Origin: an uncultured Bacteroidales bacterium
GTDB taxonomy: Bacteria > Bacteroidota > Bacteroidia > Bacteroidales > P3
DNA length: 21,582 bases
Direction: 5' to 3'
Assembly: GCA_937915785.1 (NCBI GenBank)
Contig: CALGGY010000096.1
Location: 1-21,582, forward strand
The notes under the pieces were generated by a model. That model was given only the letters and a program-made list of their open reading frames with translations. It was not told where the DNA came from and made no database searches. Within the stretch, counting starts at the first letter, position 1. The number at the start of each line of letters is the position of its first letter. The translations under genes were made by a program, and so were the position numbers. This document shows, piece by piece, positions 1 to 8,369 of this stretch.

Positions 1-113
1 TTATCTATGTGAATGGTGACAACACCCTGCCCAACCTTCGCCGCGACGAGGAACATTGGAAAGTGGTGCTGACAGAAGAAGAGTTCCAGAAACGTATGTT
101 TGAAGAGGAGTAA
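1..113 (+). CDS. C-terminal end of a probable type III restriction-modification methyltransferase (Mod), partial
   Basis: Reading from base 3 to the TAA at 111-113 gives an open frame of 36 codons with no start in the window, so this is the 3' end of a longer gene. The residues include YVNGDNTLPNLR and end EEEFQKRMFEEE. As recalled from the family, this asparagine/glycine motif followed by a Trp and a glutamate-rich EEEF..MF tail is typical of the end of type III Mod (adenine-N6) methyltransferases. The catalytic part lies outside the window. The next gene starts only 3 bases after this stop and a Res subunit follows, which supports the assignment by context. The methylase identity is inferred from the tail and the neighbours, not from catalytic motifs. 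Confidence 0.68.
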   Translation, partial: IYVNGDNTLPNLRRDEEHWKVVLTEEEFQKRMFEEE

Positions 114-116
114 GAC

Positions 117-1145
117 ATGAATGAGATGGTAAAAAACAGCGAGAGGCTACTTAACGATGTTAAACAAATCGTTGAGCAGGGGCGCAGTGCGGCTTTTCAA
201 GCCGTCAACCAGTCGATGGTGGATACCTATTGGAAGATAGGACGCCGTATTGTGGAAGAAGAGCAACAAGGCCAGCAGCGTGCGGAGTATGGCAAGCAGA
301 TTCTCAAAATACTTTCCTCGGAACTGACACGCGAATATGGCAGCGGATTCTCACAGAGATACTTGGCTTACTTCCGACAGTTCTATTTGGTAATACCGGA
401 TATCACGATTTTGCAAACGCGTTTGCAAAATCTCAGATGGTCGCATATTCTCAATGCACTGACTGTAGATGACCCCGTGGCTATGCGTTGGTATCTGGAA
501 ACGGCATCAGAAGAGATGTGGAGCGTCAGAACGCTGGCAAGAAACATCAGCACGCAGTATTATGAACGTCACTATCAGCTGCCTCAACTGCCATCGCAAA
601 AACAGGGCGACGAGGACAAACATGAGATAATGAAAAGTCCGCTGGTGGCCGAATTCCTCGGATTCAAACAAAATGACAGTTTCTCGGAAACGGAACTGGA
701 ATGTGCTATCATCAGCCATCTGCAGGATTTTCTTTTGGAGCTGGGACGCGGATTCGCTTTTATGGGAAGACAGCAACATATAAGGACTGCTGCGGAAGAT
801 TATTTCATCGATCTTGTGTTCTACAATGTTTATCTGAAATGTTATGTGCTCATCGATTTGAAAGTGGGGAAGGTGACGCACCAGGATGTGGGGCAGATGG
901 ACATGTATGTCAGGATGTATGATGAGCTGAAGAAGAAGGCGGATGACAATCCTACTATAGGTATCCTCCTGTGTTCGCAAACCGACGAGGACATTGCCCG
1001 TTATTCAATCCTGAAAGGAAACGAACAGATATTTGCCACCAAGTACAAACTATATCTGCCAACGGAAGAAGAATTGCGAAATGAAATAGAACATCAAAAG
1101 CAGCTATTTCATATTCAGCAAGCAAATGAGAATCTGTATAAATAG
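117..1145 (+). CDS. DUF1016/YhcG-family PD-(D/E)XK nuclease-domain protein embedded in the type III R-M operon
   Basis: A 342-residue protein. The N-terminal half fits the DUF1016 N-terminal domain: TYWKIGRRI at about residues 37-45 and a WSH motif at 108-110, followed by a charged helical stretch. The C-terminal half fits the YhcG nuclease domain: EDYFIDLVFYN with D232, then D247-L-K249, the acidic and lysine residues expected of a PD-(D/E)XK active site. This family is predicted to be a nuclease and is often found in restriction-modification loci; its exact job is not established. It starts 3 bases after the mod stop and ends 11 bases before res, so the three genes are probably co-transcribed. 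An in-frame ATG at 126 is an alternative start. A 26-bp perfect palindrome lies inside the gene at 407-432, encoding roughly residues 97-106, just before the WSH motif. It could be a regulator, an accessory nuclease, or an unrelated passenger in the locus. Confidence 0.9.
   Translation: MNEMVKNSERLLNDVKQIVEQGRSAAFQAVNQSMVDTYWKIGRRIVEEEQQGQQRAEYGKQILKILSSELTREYGSGFSQRYLAYFRQFYLVIPDITILQTRLQNLRWSHILNALTVDDPVAMRWYLETASEEMWSVRTLARNISTQYYERHYQLPQLPSQKQGDEDKHEIMKSPLVAEFLGFKQNDSFSETELECAIISHLQDFLLELGRGFAFMGRQQHIRTAAEDYFIDLVFYNVYLKCYVLIDLKVGKVTHQDVGQMDMYVRMYDELKKKADDNPTIGILLCSQTDEDIARYSILKGNEQIFATKYKLYLPTEEELRNEIEHQKQLFHIQQANENLYK
407..432. repeat. 26-bp perfect palindrome inside the DUF1016 gene
   Basis: The left arm 407-419 reads GATTTTGCAAACG and the right arm 420-432 is its exact reverse complement, with no spacer and an ACGCGT centre. 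It is translated as part of the loop before the WSH motif (ILQTRLQN). A 13-bp perfect arm is very unlikely by chance in a window this size. As RNA it could fold into a hairpin between mod and res. Confidence 0.95.
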
Positions 1146-1156
1146 GTGATTTTATT

Positions 1157-4100
1157 ATGGCAAAGAAAGCAACAAAGCAGCCTGCACGACTGCAAGAAGC
1201 ACTGGTGCTGCACAAATATATATTGAACCTCTTTGGATGTAAGGACTTGGAAGCCCTGAGCCGCGACCTGAAAGACCCTGCATTGGAAGGAGTGGACGAC
1301 GAGGGAGTGTCGCGTATCTATTATGCCTTGAAAGGACACCTCTACGGGGGCTTTTCCATCTCTGAGAAGCAACTGTACGACTACGACCGGAACATTGTGC
1401 GCCACACCCGCGAAATCAACGAATACCGCCGCGAGAAAATCCAGTGGAAATACTTCCAATATCTGGCGCTGTTGTTCACCGAGGTGTATCTCGACCGCTA
1501 TTTCAGCGACAAGGCGAAACTATTGGACGACATCAACGCTTTCCTGAGCGACGATTTCAACTTCCGTCCCGAAACGTGGCACGGGATGCCCGTGTTCACG
1601 GAGGACGACCTGAACAAGGTGGCCTTCTGGTGCGCCACCGGCTCCGGCAAGACGCTGATGATGCACGTCAACATCAAGCAGTATCTCCATTATGCCGAAA
1701 AACATAACGCCAAGAAGCTCAACCGTATTCTGATATTGACCCCCAATGAAGGCCTGTCGAAACAGCACCTTCAGGAGTTGAATGATTCCGGTCTTCAAGC
1801 CGAACTGTTCTCGAAACAATCACAAGGTGGTATGTTTATCGGAAAGACCATCGAAGTGATTGACATCAACAAACTGGCTGAAACCGACGGCGACAAGACT
1901 GTTGCCGTTGAGAGCTTCGAAGGCAACAATCTCGTATTGGTTGATGAGGGCCACAAAGGTTCTGGTGGCGAAGTCTGGAAAGGCTACCGCAACATCCTCA
2001 CACAAGAAGGCTTCTCGTTTGAGTATTCGGCCACCTTCGGACAGGCCATTGCTGCCCAGACGGGGGCTAACAGAGACGCGCTGCTGAAAGAATACGGCAA
2101 AGCCACTTTGTTCGACTATAGCTACCGCTATTTCTACAACGACGGCTATGGCAAGGACTATCGCATCATGAACATGGCTTCGTGGGACGATGAGGAACTG
2201 TTGAACATGTACTTGACCGCCTATCTTCTTTGCCTCTACGAGCAGACTTTGGCCTACGAAGGCTCGCCATTGGTGAAAAACCGTTTCCTCATTGCGCGTC
2301 CCTTGGGCATCTTCGTGGGAGGCTCGGTCAATGCCGTTCGCAAAGTCCGTGGCCTCGAAGTGAGCGATGTGGTGCAGATATTGCTGTTCCTGCAAGGCTT
2401 CATTGCCAATCCGCAACAGTTCTCGCTCTATATCAAGCGCTTGCTCAATCCCAATGACGGCATCAAGAATCCTCGTGGTTATTCCTTGTTCGCCAACAGC
2501 TTCCAATTGGTCAAGGCCGGAATGAAAATCGGCGAAGAGGATGCCTTTGCCCGCATGACCTATAACAAATTGCTTGAAAAACTGTTCCACAGCACTGTGA
2601 ATGGTGCGCAGTTGCACATCGACAAGCAAAAAGGTGGCGAAAAGGAAATTGGCCTGCGTGTCGGTAATGCCGACTATTTCGGCGTCATCAACGTCGGCGA
2701 TAGCGATTCCTTGATAAAGCTATGTGAAGACAATCACTTGAATTGTGAAACAAGGGAGTTTGGCACGTCGTCGCTTTTCACGAAAATCAACAATGAGGAT
2801 TCCACCATCAACATCCTGATTGGTTCCAAGAAGTTCAGCGAAGGCTGGAGCAGCTGGCGCGTTTCGGCCATGGGCCTGATGAACGTGGGACGCAGCGAGG
2901 GCTCCGAAATCATCCAACTCTTTGGCCGTGGTGTGCGCTTGAAAGGCTTCAATTATTCGTTGAAGCGCAGTTCTGCCCTCGACCCAAGTTATAATCCCGG
3001 CAACCTGCCCAAAGGCTTGCACGAACTTGAAACCCTGAATGTGTTTGGCGTTCGTGCCGACTATATGGATGCCTTCCGCAAGTATCTGGAGGATGAAGGC
3101 CTGCCAGCCAATGAAGACACCTACACCCAAATCAAGATTCCGACGGTGAACTTGTTGGGCGACAAAAAGCTGAAAATTGTGCGCCTGAAAAAAGGCTATG
3201 ATTTCAAGAAAAGCGTAGTAGTCCGTCCCGAAGAAGTGAAGGACATCCATGTTAAGGTGGATAAGACTCCAAAAGTTGATGCCTTATGGAGCAGCCAGCG
3301 TTCCGGCGTTGATGAGGCCGCAGCAGAAACTACAGGCAAGTTAGAGCCGAAGCATCTGAACCTGCTCAACTGGAACAAGATCTTCTTCGCTATGCAACAG
3401 ATGAAGAATGAGCGTGGCTGGTACAACATGGAGATTGATATAGAGAAGTTGAAGTTGTTGATGCTGGATTCAGATTGGTATGAACTATTTATTCCAAGTG
3501 CAAAATTGGAATTTAATAATTACGGCACCGATGTCTCCTATTGGGAAGACGTTGCCATTTCGCTGCTCCGTGCCTTTATTGACAGGGCATACAAGAAAGC
3601 CAAAGGCAGTTGGGAATCCAAATACATGGAAACCGTTTACATCGACACCAACGACCCGAACTTCTTCGAGGAATACATGGTGGAAGTCCGTAACGACAAA
3701 AACGAATGGATTGAAAAACTCCTTGAGCTTAGTGAGCAAGTCATGTCACGCAAATTGGAGAAAGACTTCTCCATCTATAGTGACTGGATAAAGGCGATAA
3801 AATTCGACCGTCATTTGTTCTACCCAGTCTTGTGCCTGAGAGACAAGGACCAGAACGGAAAGAAGCTGCTTCAAGATGAAAACACCAATGAGCCTTTGGT
3901 AAAAATTTCGCCTGTGGCGTTGAATGTGGGTGAGACGAGCTTTGTCAAAGACATCCGCAACTATTACGAAGCTAATAAGAACGGCCTTTTGAAAGGCAAG
4001 GAAATCTACCTGCTGCGCAATGAAAGCCGGAAAGGTATCGGCTTCTTCGAGGCCAGCAACTTCTATCCCGACTTCATCCTGTGGGTGAATGATTCACAGA

Positions 4101-4369
4101 AGCAGCGCGTCACCTTCATCGACCCGAAAGGCATCCGCAACTTGAAAGGTCTGCAAGACCCGAAGATACAGCTATACCACCAACTGAAGACCGAAGTCGA
4201 GCCATCCTTGAACGATGCCGACATCATCCTTGATAGTTACATTATCTCCAATACTAGCTACAATCAAGTTGAGTTTTGGGGAACCATGGATGATTTTGAT
4301 ATAGCACATGTTATTTTTCAAACAGATAATGGCTATATCGGCCAATTATTCAATAATATTTTGCGTTGA
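1157..4369 (+). CDS. res: Type III restriction enzyme Res subunit (SF2 helicase plus PD-(D/E)XK nuclease)
   Basis: A 1070-residue ATP-dependent translocase and endonuclease expected to act with Mod on unmodified DNA. Superfamily 2 helicase motifs appear in order: Walker A ATGSGKT at 160-166, DEGH at 263-266 (motif II), SATF at 291-294 (motif III), FSEGWSSWR in the motif V region, and QLFGRGVR at 587-594 (motif VI). A long spacer of about 300 residues follows. Near the C-terminus is a nuclease site: P971-D972, then D989-P-K991, spaced as in Res proteins but with Asp where many homologues have Glu. The frame is intact and the active-site residues are present, so the enzyme looks functional. The length is slightly above the roughly 970 residues recalled for well-studied Res proteins. 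It is the third gene of the mod-DUF1016-res unit. Any promoter for the unit lies upstream of the window; none was recognised inside it. Confidence 0.92.
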   Translation: MAKKATKQPARLQEALVLHKYILNLFGCKDLEALSRDLKDPALEGVDDEGVSRIYYALKGHLYGGFSISEKQLYDYDRNIVRHTREINEYRREKIQWKYFQYLALLFTEVYLDRYFSDKAKLLDDINAFLSDDFNFRPETWHGMPVFTEDDLNKVAFWCATGSGKTLMMHVNIKQYLHYAEKHNAKKLNRILILTPNEGLSKQHLQELNDSGLQAELFSKQSQGGMFIGKTIEVIDINKLAETDGDKTVAVESFEGNNLVLVDEGHKGSGGEVWKGYRNILTQEGFSFEYSATFGQAIAAQTGANRDALLKEYGKATLFDYSYRYFYNDGYGKDYRIMNMASWDDEELLNMYLTAYLLCLYEQTLAYEGSPLVKNRFLIARPLGIFVGGSVNAVRKVRGLEVSDVVQILLFLQGFIANPQQFSLYIKRLLNPNDGIKNPRGYSLFANSFQLVKAGMKIGEEDAFARMTYNKLLEKLFHSTVNGAQLHIDKQKGGEKEIGLRVGNADYFGVINVGDSDSLIKLCEDNHLNCETREFGTSSLFTKINNEDSTINILIGSKKFSEGWSSWRVSAMGLMNVGRSEGSEIIQLFGRGVRLKGFNYSLKRSSALDPSYNPGNLPKGLHELETLNVFGVRADYMDAFRKYLEDEGLPANEDTYTQIKIPTVNLLGDKKLKIVRLKKGYDFKKSVVVRPEEVKDIHVKVDKTPKVDALWSSQRSGVDEAAAETTGKLEPKHLNLLNWNKIFFAMQQMKNERGWYNMEIDIEKLKLLMLDSDWYELFIPSAKLEFNNYGTDVSYWEDVAISLLRAFIDRAYKKAKGSWESKYMETVYIDTNDPNFFEEYMVEVRNDKNEWIEKLLELSEQVMSRKLEKDFSIYSDWIKAIKFDRHLFYPVLCLRDKDQNGKKLLQDENTNEPLVKISPVALNVGETSFVKDIRNYYEANKNGLLKGKEIYLLRNESRKGIGFFEASNFYPDFILWVNDSQKQRVTFIDPKGIRNLKGLQDPKIQLYHQLKTEVEPSLNDADIILDSYIISNTSYNQVEFWGTMDDFDIAHVIFQTDNGYIGQLFNNILR

Positions 4370-4434
4370 TGTATTATTTTGTAGTGTTTGGATATGACAA
4401 TGTAAGTCCCTGAATTGGTATAATGCTATATTGT

Positions 4435-4449
4435 ATGGATAACGTCCAT
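4435..4449. other. Small hairpin in the gap after res
   Basis: ATGGA at 4435-4439 pairs with TCCAT at 4445-4449 around the loop TAACG. There is no following T-run, so it is not a convincing intrinsic terminator. It is the only structure seen near the res 3' end. Confidence 0.35.
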
Positions 4450-4474
4450 GCTTCTCACCACTTTTCGCAAACAC

Positions 4475-4505
4475 AATTCGTGTCAATTCGTGCAATACGT
4501 GGCGT
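4475..4505. repeat. Degenerate AATTCGTG direct repeat in the gap after res
   Basis: AATTCGTG occurs at 4475-4482 and 4485-4492, followed by a degenerate third unit (ATACGTGGCGTG, 4495 onward), giving a period near 10 bp. Repeats of this look are recalled as common in intergenic spaces of Bacteroidota. Here the repeat lies between the restriction locus and the next promoter. Its function is unknown. Confidence 0.6.
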
Positions 4506-4541
4506 GAACAAAATTTGTGCTATATGGCGTTGTTTTTTTTA

Positions 4542-4573
4542 TTTGCAAAATCCAGATAAAAAGTGTATATTTG
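4542..4573 (+). promoter_or_regulatory. Bacteroidota-type promoter for the lamin-tail-domain gene
   Basis: A -33-like TTTG at 4542-4545 is followed after 20 bases by TATATTTG at 4566-4573, which matches the TAnnTTTG -7 consensus. Transcription would start near 4580, about 15-20 bases before the ATGs at 4595 and 4601. This decides against the far upstream TTG start at 4517. Confidence 0.65.
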
Positions 4574-4594
4574 CAAATTGAACTAAACTTTTCA

Positions 4595-6742
4595 ATGTTT
4601 ATGGAAAAAATTTGGTTGAAATATGTAAGAGACTGTTTATATGTGTTTTACATTACGTTGCTGATGTCCGTTACGCAGTTTGCCAACGCTCAGTTGTACG
4701 AAGATTTCAGTTCGCCGGCATGGCCTTACGCGGGCTGGGTGGGCGACACCGCCGATTTTGCCACCACCACTGGCCAGTTGCGCATACCTCAGCGCACCAC
4801 CCTCAACCGCTCGCGTGTGGCAGCGCCTTACAGCTTTGCACAAGCCGATTTGGCATACCCCTTGCGTTTCGATTTCGAGGTGCTTACCGCCGACCCAACA
4901 GCCAGCAATTTCGCCGAAGTGTACCTCTGGGCCGACAGTGCCAATGTGGAAAACTCCTCCAACGCCCTGTATGTGGCTTTCGATGTAAGTTCCGACAAAG
5001 CCATACTTTACCAGCGTGTGGCCGGCACTGCTACAGCCATACTCACCACCGACACTGCCGTGGATTACGAAATACTGAACTTCGCCATCACAAAAAATGC
5101 CAACATTTTCAGCATGATAATGCGCGTTTCGGACCGTGGCGGCAATTTCCTTCGTGCCGACACCGTTTCGACTGCCCATGTGTTGCCATCCTCCATCAAC
5201 TTTGCAGCAAACGGCTTTTTTGGCGTTCGTTTTGTTTACTCGGCTTCGTACAACGGGCGTTTCTACCTCGACAATGTGAACCTTCGCGCCCTTGTGCCCG
5301 ACACCATCCCGCCAGCGGTGCGCTCTGCCACCATCGCCTCCAGCGACGACAATAACGATTTTGTTCTTGTAACTTTCAGCGAGCCAGTGGATTCGGCCAC
5401 TGCTGTGAATGCCGCCAACTACCGCATCACCACCATGCCCTCAGTGGTGCAAAATCCTGTTTTCAACGGTACGCTGATAAGCGAAACGCAGGTGCGCCTA
5501 AATTTTTCTCATCTGATACCCAACATGTTGCACCAACTCAGGGTGTGCAACGTAAAGGATCTCGAGGGCAACGCCATGTCGCCTTGCCAAACATTGCCCG
5601 TAAAACGCGCAGCCGACGACTATCAGGCTCCCCTTGCCACCCAAGCCGTGGCACGTGCCGAAAATGTTGTCCGTGTGCTTTTTAGCGAAGTCGTGGACAG
5701 CCTTTCGGCTTCTAATGCCGCCAATTACAACATTTCTGGCGTCAATCCCACCCAAGTGGAATACAATCGCAGTTCGGTGCAACTCACCTTTGAACAAATC
5801 TGGCAGGAGCTTGTGCCGTACACCCTGCATGTGGAAAATGTGTACGACCCTTCGGCCAACGTTCTGGCTCCCACTGATTTAACATTTGTATTCGACACCA
5901 CTTACCGCAATCTTATCATCAACGAGGTGCTTTTCAATCCGCAGTCCGGCGGCGAGGATTTTGTGGAAATCTACAACCGTTCGGAACGTGCTATCCCATT
6001 GCGGGACATTATTTTAGCCACTTGGGACGCCACCAATGCCCGCCTGCGCACGGCCTGCCGCATTTCCGACACCGCCACCCTTGCACCGCACGACTATTGC
6101 GTTGTTACACGCGATACAGCGCTAACACGCCAGTACACAGTGCTTTATCCCGAAAAGGTCATATATCCGCTTAGCGCTATGCCTACTTTTGCCAACGCCG
6201 AAGGTACCGTTATTATCGCACTGAAAGACAGCACTATAATCGACCGTCTTGTCTATACCGAAAAGATGCACAACACCTTTTTGAACAATGTTAAAGGCGT
6301 GTCGCTCGAACGCCGCTCGTTCGACGCTCCCACGCAGGAGCCCAGCAACTGGCACTCTGCCGCCAAATCGGCTGGATACGCTACGCCAACCTACAAAAAC
6401 TCACAGAGTTACAATTTTCTCTACAATGAAGGCGACATCACTGTGGATCCCACCGTTTTTTCGCCCGATGCCGACGGATACAACGATGTTACCAACATTT
6501 CGTACCAGTTCGAAAACTGCGACTTCACGGGCAACATTTTTATCTATGATGCTCAAGGCCGGTTGGTGCGCCGATTGGAGCGCAATGCCGTCATGGGTTG
6601 TAGCGGAGTGTTCTCGTGGGACGGCACCAACGAGGCCAAAGCACGCTGCCAAGTGGGCAACTACGTGGTTTATATGGAAGTTTTCGACACCAAAGGCAAT
6701 AAACAGACTTTCAAAAAAGTGGTAACCCTGATGGTGAAATAG
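4595..6742 (+). CDS. Exported lamin-tail-domain protein with Ig-like and FlgD-like domains
   Basis: A 715-residue secreted or surface protein. Residues 1-33 form a signal peptide with a hydrophobic core, YVFYITLLMSV, ending ANA before Gln. A beta-rich N-terminal domain (about 34-230) is followed by two Ig-like modules at about 238-333 and 345-435, each with the pattern VLVTFSEPVDS or VRVLFSEVVDS and then a NAANY motif. A lamin-tail domain starts near residue 438 (NLIINEVLFNP, then DFVEIYNRS). A FlgD-type Ig domain at about 617-715 carries SPDADGYNDV and FSWDGTNEA. Lamin-tail domains in bacteria are found on exported proteins, often with other domains; no catalytic module is recognised here. 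A classical type IX secretion C-terminal domain is not evident, although the FlgD-like end resembles modules found on such cargo. The start at 4595 is chosen because the promoter lies just upstream; the ATG at 4601 is equally possible. Confidence 0.85.
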   Translation: MFMEKIWLKYVRDCLYVFYITLLMSVTQFANAQLYEDFSSPAWPYAGWVGDTADFATTTGQLRIPQRTTLNRSRVAAPYSFAQADLAYPLRFDFEVLTADPTASNFAEVYLWADSANVENSSNALYVAFDVSSDKAILYQRVAGTATAILTTDTAVDYEILNFAITKNANIFSMIMRVSDRGGNFLRADTVSTAHVLPSSINFAANGFFGVRFVYSASYNGRFYLDNVNLRALVPDTIPPAVRSATIASSDDNNDFVLVTFSEPVDSATAVNAANYRITTMPSVVQNPVFNGTLISETQVRLNFSHLIPNMLHQLRVCNVKDLEGNAMSPCQTLPVKRAADDYQAPLATQAVARAENVVRVLFSEVVDSLSASNAANYNISGVNPTQVEYNRSSVQLTFEQIWQELVPYTLHVENVYDPSANVLAPTDLTFVFDTTYRNLIINEVLFNPQSGGEDFVEIYNRSERAIPLRDIILATWDATNARLRTACRISDTATLAPHDYCVVTRDTALTRQYTVLYPEKVIYPLSAMPTFANAEGTVIIALKDSTIIDRLVYTEKMHNTFLNNVKGVSLERRSFDAPTQEPSNWHSAAKSAGYATPTYKNSQSYNFLYNEGDITVDPTVFSPDADGYNDVTNISYQFENCDFTGNIFIYDAQGRLVRRLERNAVMGCSGVFSWDGTNEAKARCQVGNYVVYMEVFDTKGNKQTFKKVVTLMVK

Positions 6743-6763
6743 ATAATTATCAATTTACAGTTT

Positions 6764-6797
6764 ACAATGGACAATGGACAATGGACAATGGACAATG
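6764..6797. repeat. Tandem ACAATGG heptamer repeat
   Basis: Four consecutive copies of ACAATGG (6764-6791) plus a six-base partial copy lie in the gap between the lamin-tail gene and pepD. The unit is perfect across the copies, so the array could change length by slippage. It lies upstream of the pepD -7 element. Confidence 0.95.
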
Positions 6798-6826
6798 TTC
6801 AATTACGCTCTTTTTCACTGTTTAGT

Positions 6827-6834
6827 TATCTTTG
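6827..6834 (+). promoter_or_regulatory. Probable -7 promoter element for pepD
   Basis: TATCTTTG matches TAnnTTTG and lies 54 bases before the ATG at 6889. No convincing TTTG was found about 20 bases upstream. The element overlaps the TTG at 6832, which argues against using that TTG as the pepD start. Confidence 0.5.
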
Positions 6835-6888
6835 TTCACCCCTAAAATAGCATTTAAACAAATAAACAATCAACAATACAATAATATT

Positions 6889-8343
6889 ATGTACAAAGCA
6901 TTAGAAAATCTTCAGCCTGCCGCTGTATGGCGCTTTTTCAACGATATACTGCAAATCCCGCGTCCATCCAAGCACGAGGAAAAAATAAACCAGTACCTTG
7001 TGGAATACGGGGTTAACAAGGGTTTCGAGACCTTTACCGACAACGTCGGCAACGTGCTTATCCGCAAGCCCGCCACCTCCGGTTCCGAAAACCGTCCGTG
7101 GGTATGCCTGCAAAGCCATATCGACATGGTGTGCGAAAAAAACAGCGATAAAGTGTTTGATTTCCAGAAAGATGCCATCGTTCCCGTTCTTAAAGGCGAA
7201 TGGCTCCACGCCGACGGTACCACTCTCGGCGCCGACGACGGCATAGGGGTGGCCACAGCCCTTGCCATCCTCGACTCCACCGACATCGAGCACGGCCCCA
7301 TCGAATGCCTCTTCACCGTTGACGAAGAAACGGGACTTACGGGTGCTTCGGCGCTGAAACCCGACTGGCTGAAAAGCCGCATACTGCTCAACCTCGACGA
7401 CGAAGACCTTGGCGAAATCTGCGTTGGTTGCGCCGGAGGCATCGACACCGTTATGGAAATTGACTATACAACTGAAAGCGTTCCTGCTGGTTGTCAGGCT
7501 TTTACAGTAAAAGTTTCGGGACTTAAGGGTGGTCATTCGGGCGACGACATAAACAAAGGTCTTGGCTGTGCCAACAAGCTGATAACCCGTATTTTATGGT
7601 CGGCAACTGATACCCTCGGACTGCGTGTTTCCACCCTCGAAGGGGGCAATCTGCGCAACGCCATTGCCCGCGAGGCCTCGGCAGTTGTGGTGGTTCCGGC
7701 ACAAAACGCCGAAAAACTGCAACAGGCTGTGGCAGAGTTCGACAAGGCTGTGCGCTACGAGTTCCGCTCCACCGAACCCGATATTAAGGTGAGCATCGCT
7801 GCCGCCGATATGCCGACCAATCTTATCGAAAAATCTGTTCAGGACAATCTGCTCAACGCCCTCTACGCCTGCGCTCACGGCGTTTTGGCAATGTCGCGCG
7901 AGATACCCAATTTCGTTGAAACCTCAACCAACCTCGCTTCGATTAAAATGGACGGCAAAAAAATACACATCTGCACCAGCCAGCGCAGCTCGGTGGAGAG
8001 TGCAAAACATGCCGCAGCATCGAAAATCGAGGCCACGTTCCGCCTTGTCGGAGCCAAAGTTACCCATAGCGACGGCTACCCGGGCTGGACACCCAATCCC
8101 GACAGCAAAGTGCTGAAAGTGGCCGCCGACGCCTATCGCCGCCTTTTCAACGAGGAACCTACCATCCGCGCTATCCACGCCGGACTGGAGTGTGGACTCA
8201 TTGGCGAAAAATACGAGGGCATGGACATGATTTCCTTCGGTCCAACGCTGCGTGGAGTGCACTCGCCCGATGAAAGGCTCGAAATTGCAACCGTGGAGAA
8301 ATTCTGGCGCCACGTTATCGAAATACTGAAGAATGTTAAGTAG
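6889..8343 (+). CDS. pepD: Aminoacyl-histidine dipeptidase (cytosol non-specific dipeptidase, M20 family)
   Basis: A 484-residue cytoplasmic di-zinc dipeptidase that hydrolyses Xaa-His and other dipeptides. The M20 ligands can be placed: H77 in SHIDMVCEK, D116 in LGADDGIG, the catalytic/metal pair E146-E147 in DEETGLTGA, D170 in LNLDDED, and H458 in RGVHSPDERL. SGLKGGHSGDDI marks the lid/dimerisation domain. The length matches the usual 480-490 residues for this family. The start at 6889 (MYKALENLQP) matches typical N-termini; an upstream in-frame TTG overlaps the promoter element. No partner gene is obvious, as rlmN follows after 26 bases and may be read from the same transcript. Confidence 0.95.
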   Translation: MYKALENLQPAAVWRFFNDILQIPRPSKHEEKINQYLVEYGVNKGFETFTDNVGNVLIRKPATSGSENRPWVCLQSHIDMVCEKNSDKVFDFQKDAIVPVLKGEWLHADGTTLGADDGIGVATALAILDSTDIEHGPIECLFTVDEETGLTGASALKPDWLKSRILLNLDDEDLGEICVGCAGGIDTVMEIDYTTESVPAGCQAFTVKVSGLKGGHSGDDINKGLGCANKLITRILWSATDTLGLRVSTLEGGNLRNAIAREASAVVVVPAQNAEKLQQAVAEFDKAVRYEFRSTEPDIKVSIAAADMPTNLIEKSVQDNLLNALYACAHGVLAMSREIPNFVETSTNLASIKMDGKKIHICTSQRSSVESAKHAAASKIEATFRLVGAKVTHSDGYPGWTPNPDSKVLKVAADAYRRLFNEEPTIRAIHAGLECGLIGEKYEGMDMISFGPTLRGVHSPDERLEIATVEKFWRHVIEILKNVK

Positions 8344-8369
8344 TCAGTAGTCAGTTATTTCAATTTTCA

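Noticed and set aside
1820..2629. 269-codon open frame on the minus strand
   Set aside because: It lies entirely antisense within res, whose helicase motifs are intact; no recognisable protein features. It is a shadow.
4435..4449. Intrinsic terminator for res
   Set aside because: The 5-bp stem lacks a T-run, so it is listed only as a small hairpin.
4517..4594. N-terminal extension of the lamin-tail protein from an upstream TTG
   Set aside because: The extension overlaps the likely -33 and -7 promoter elements and would precede the signal peptide with unconserved residues.
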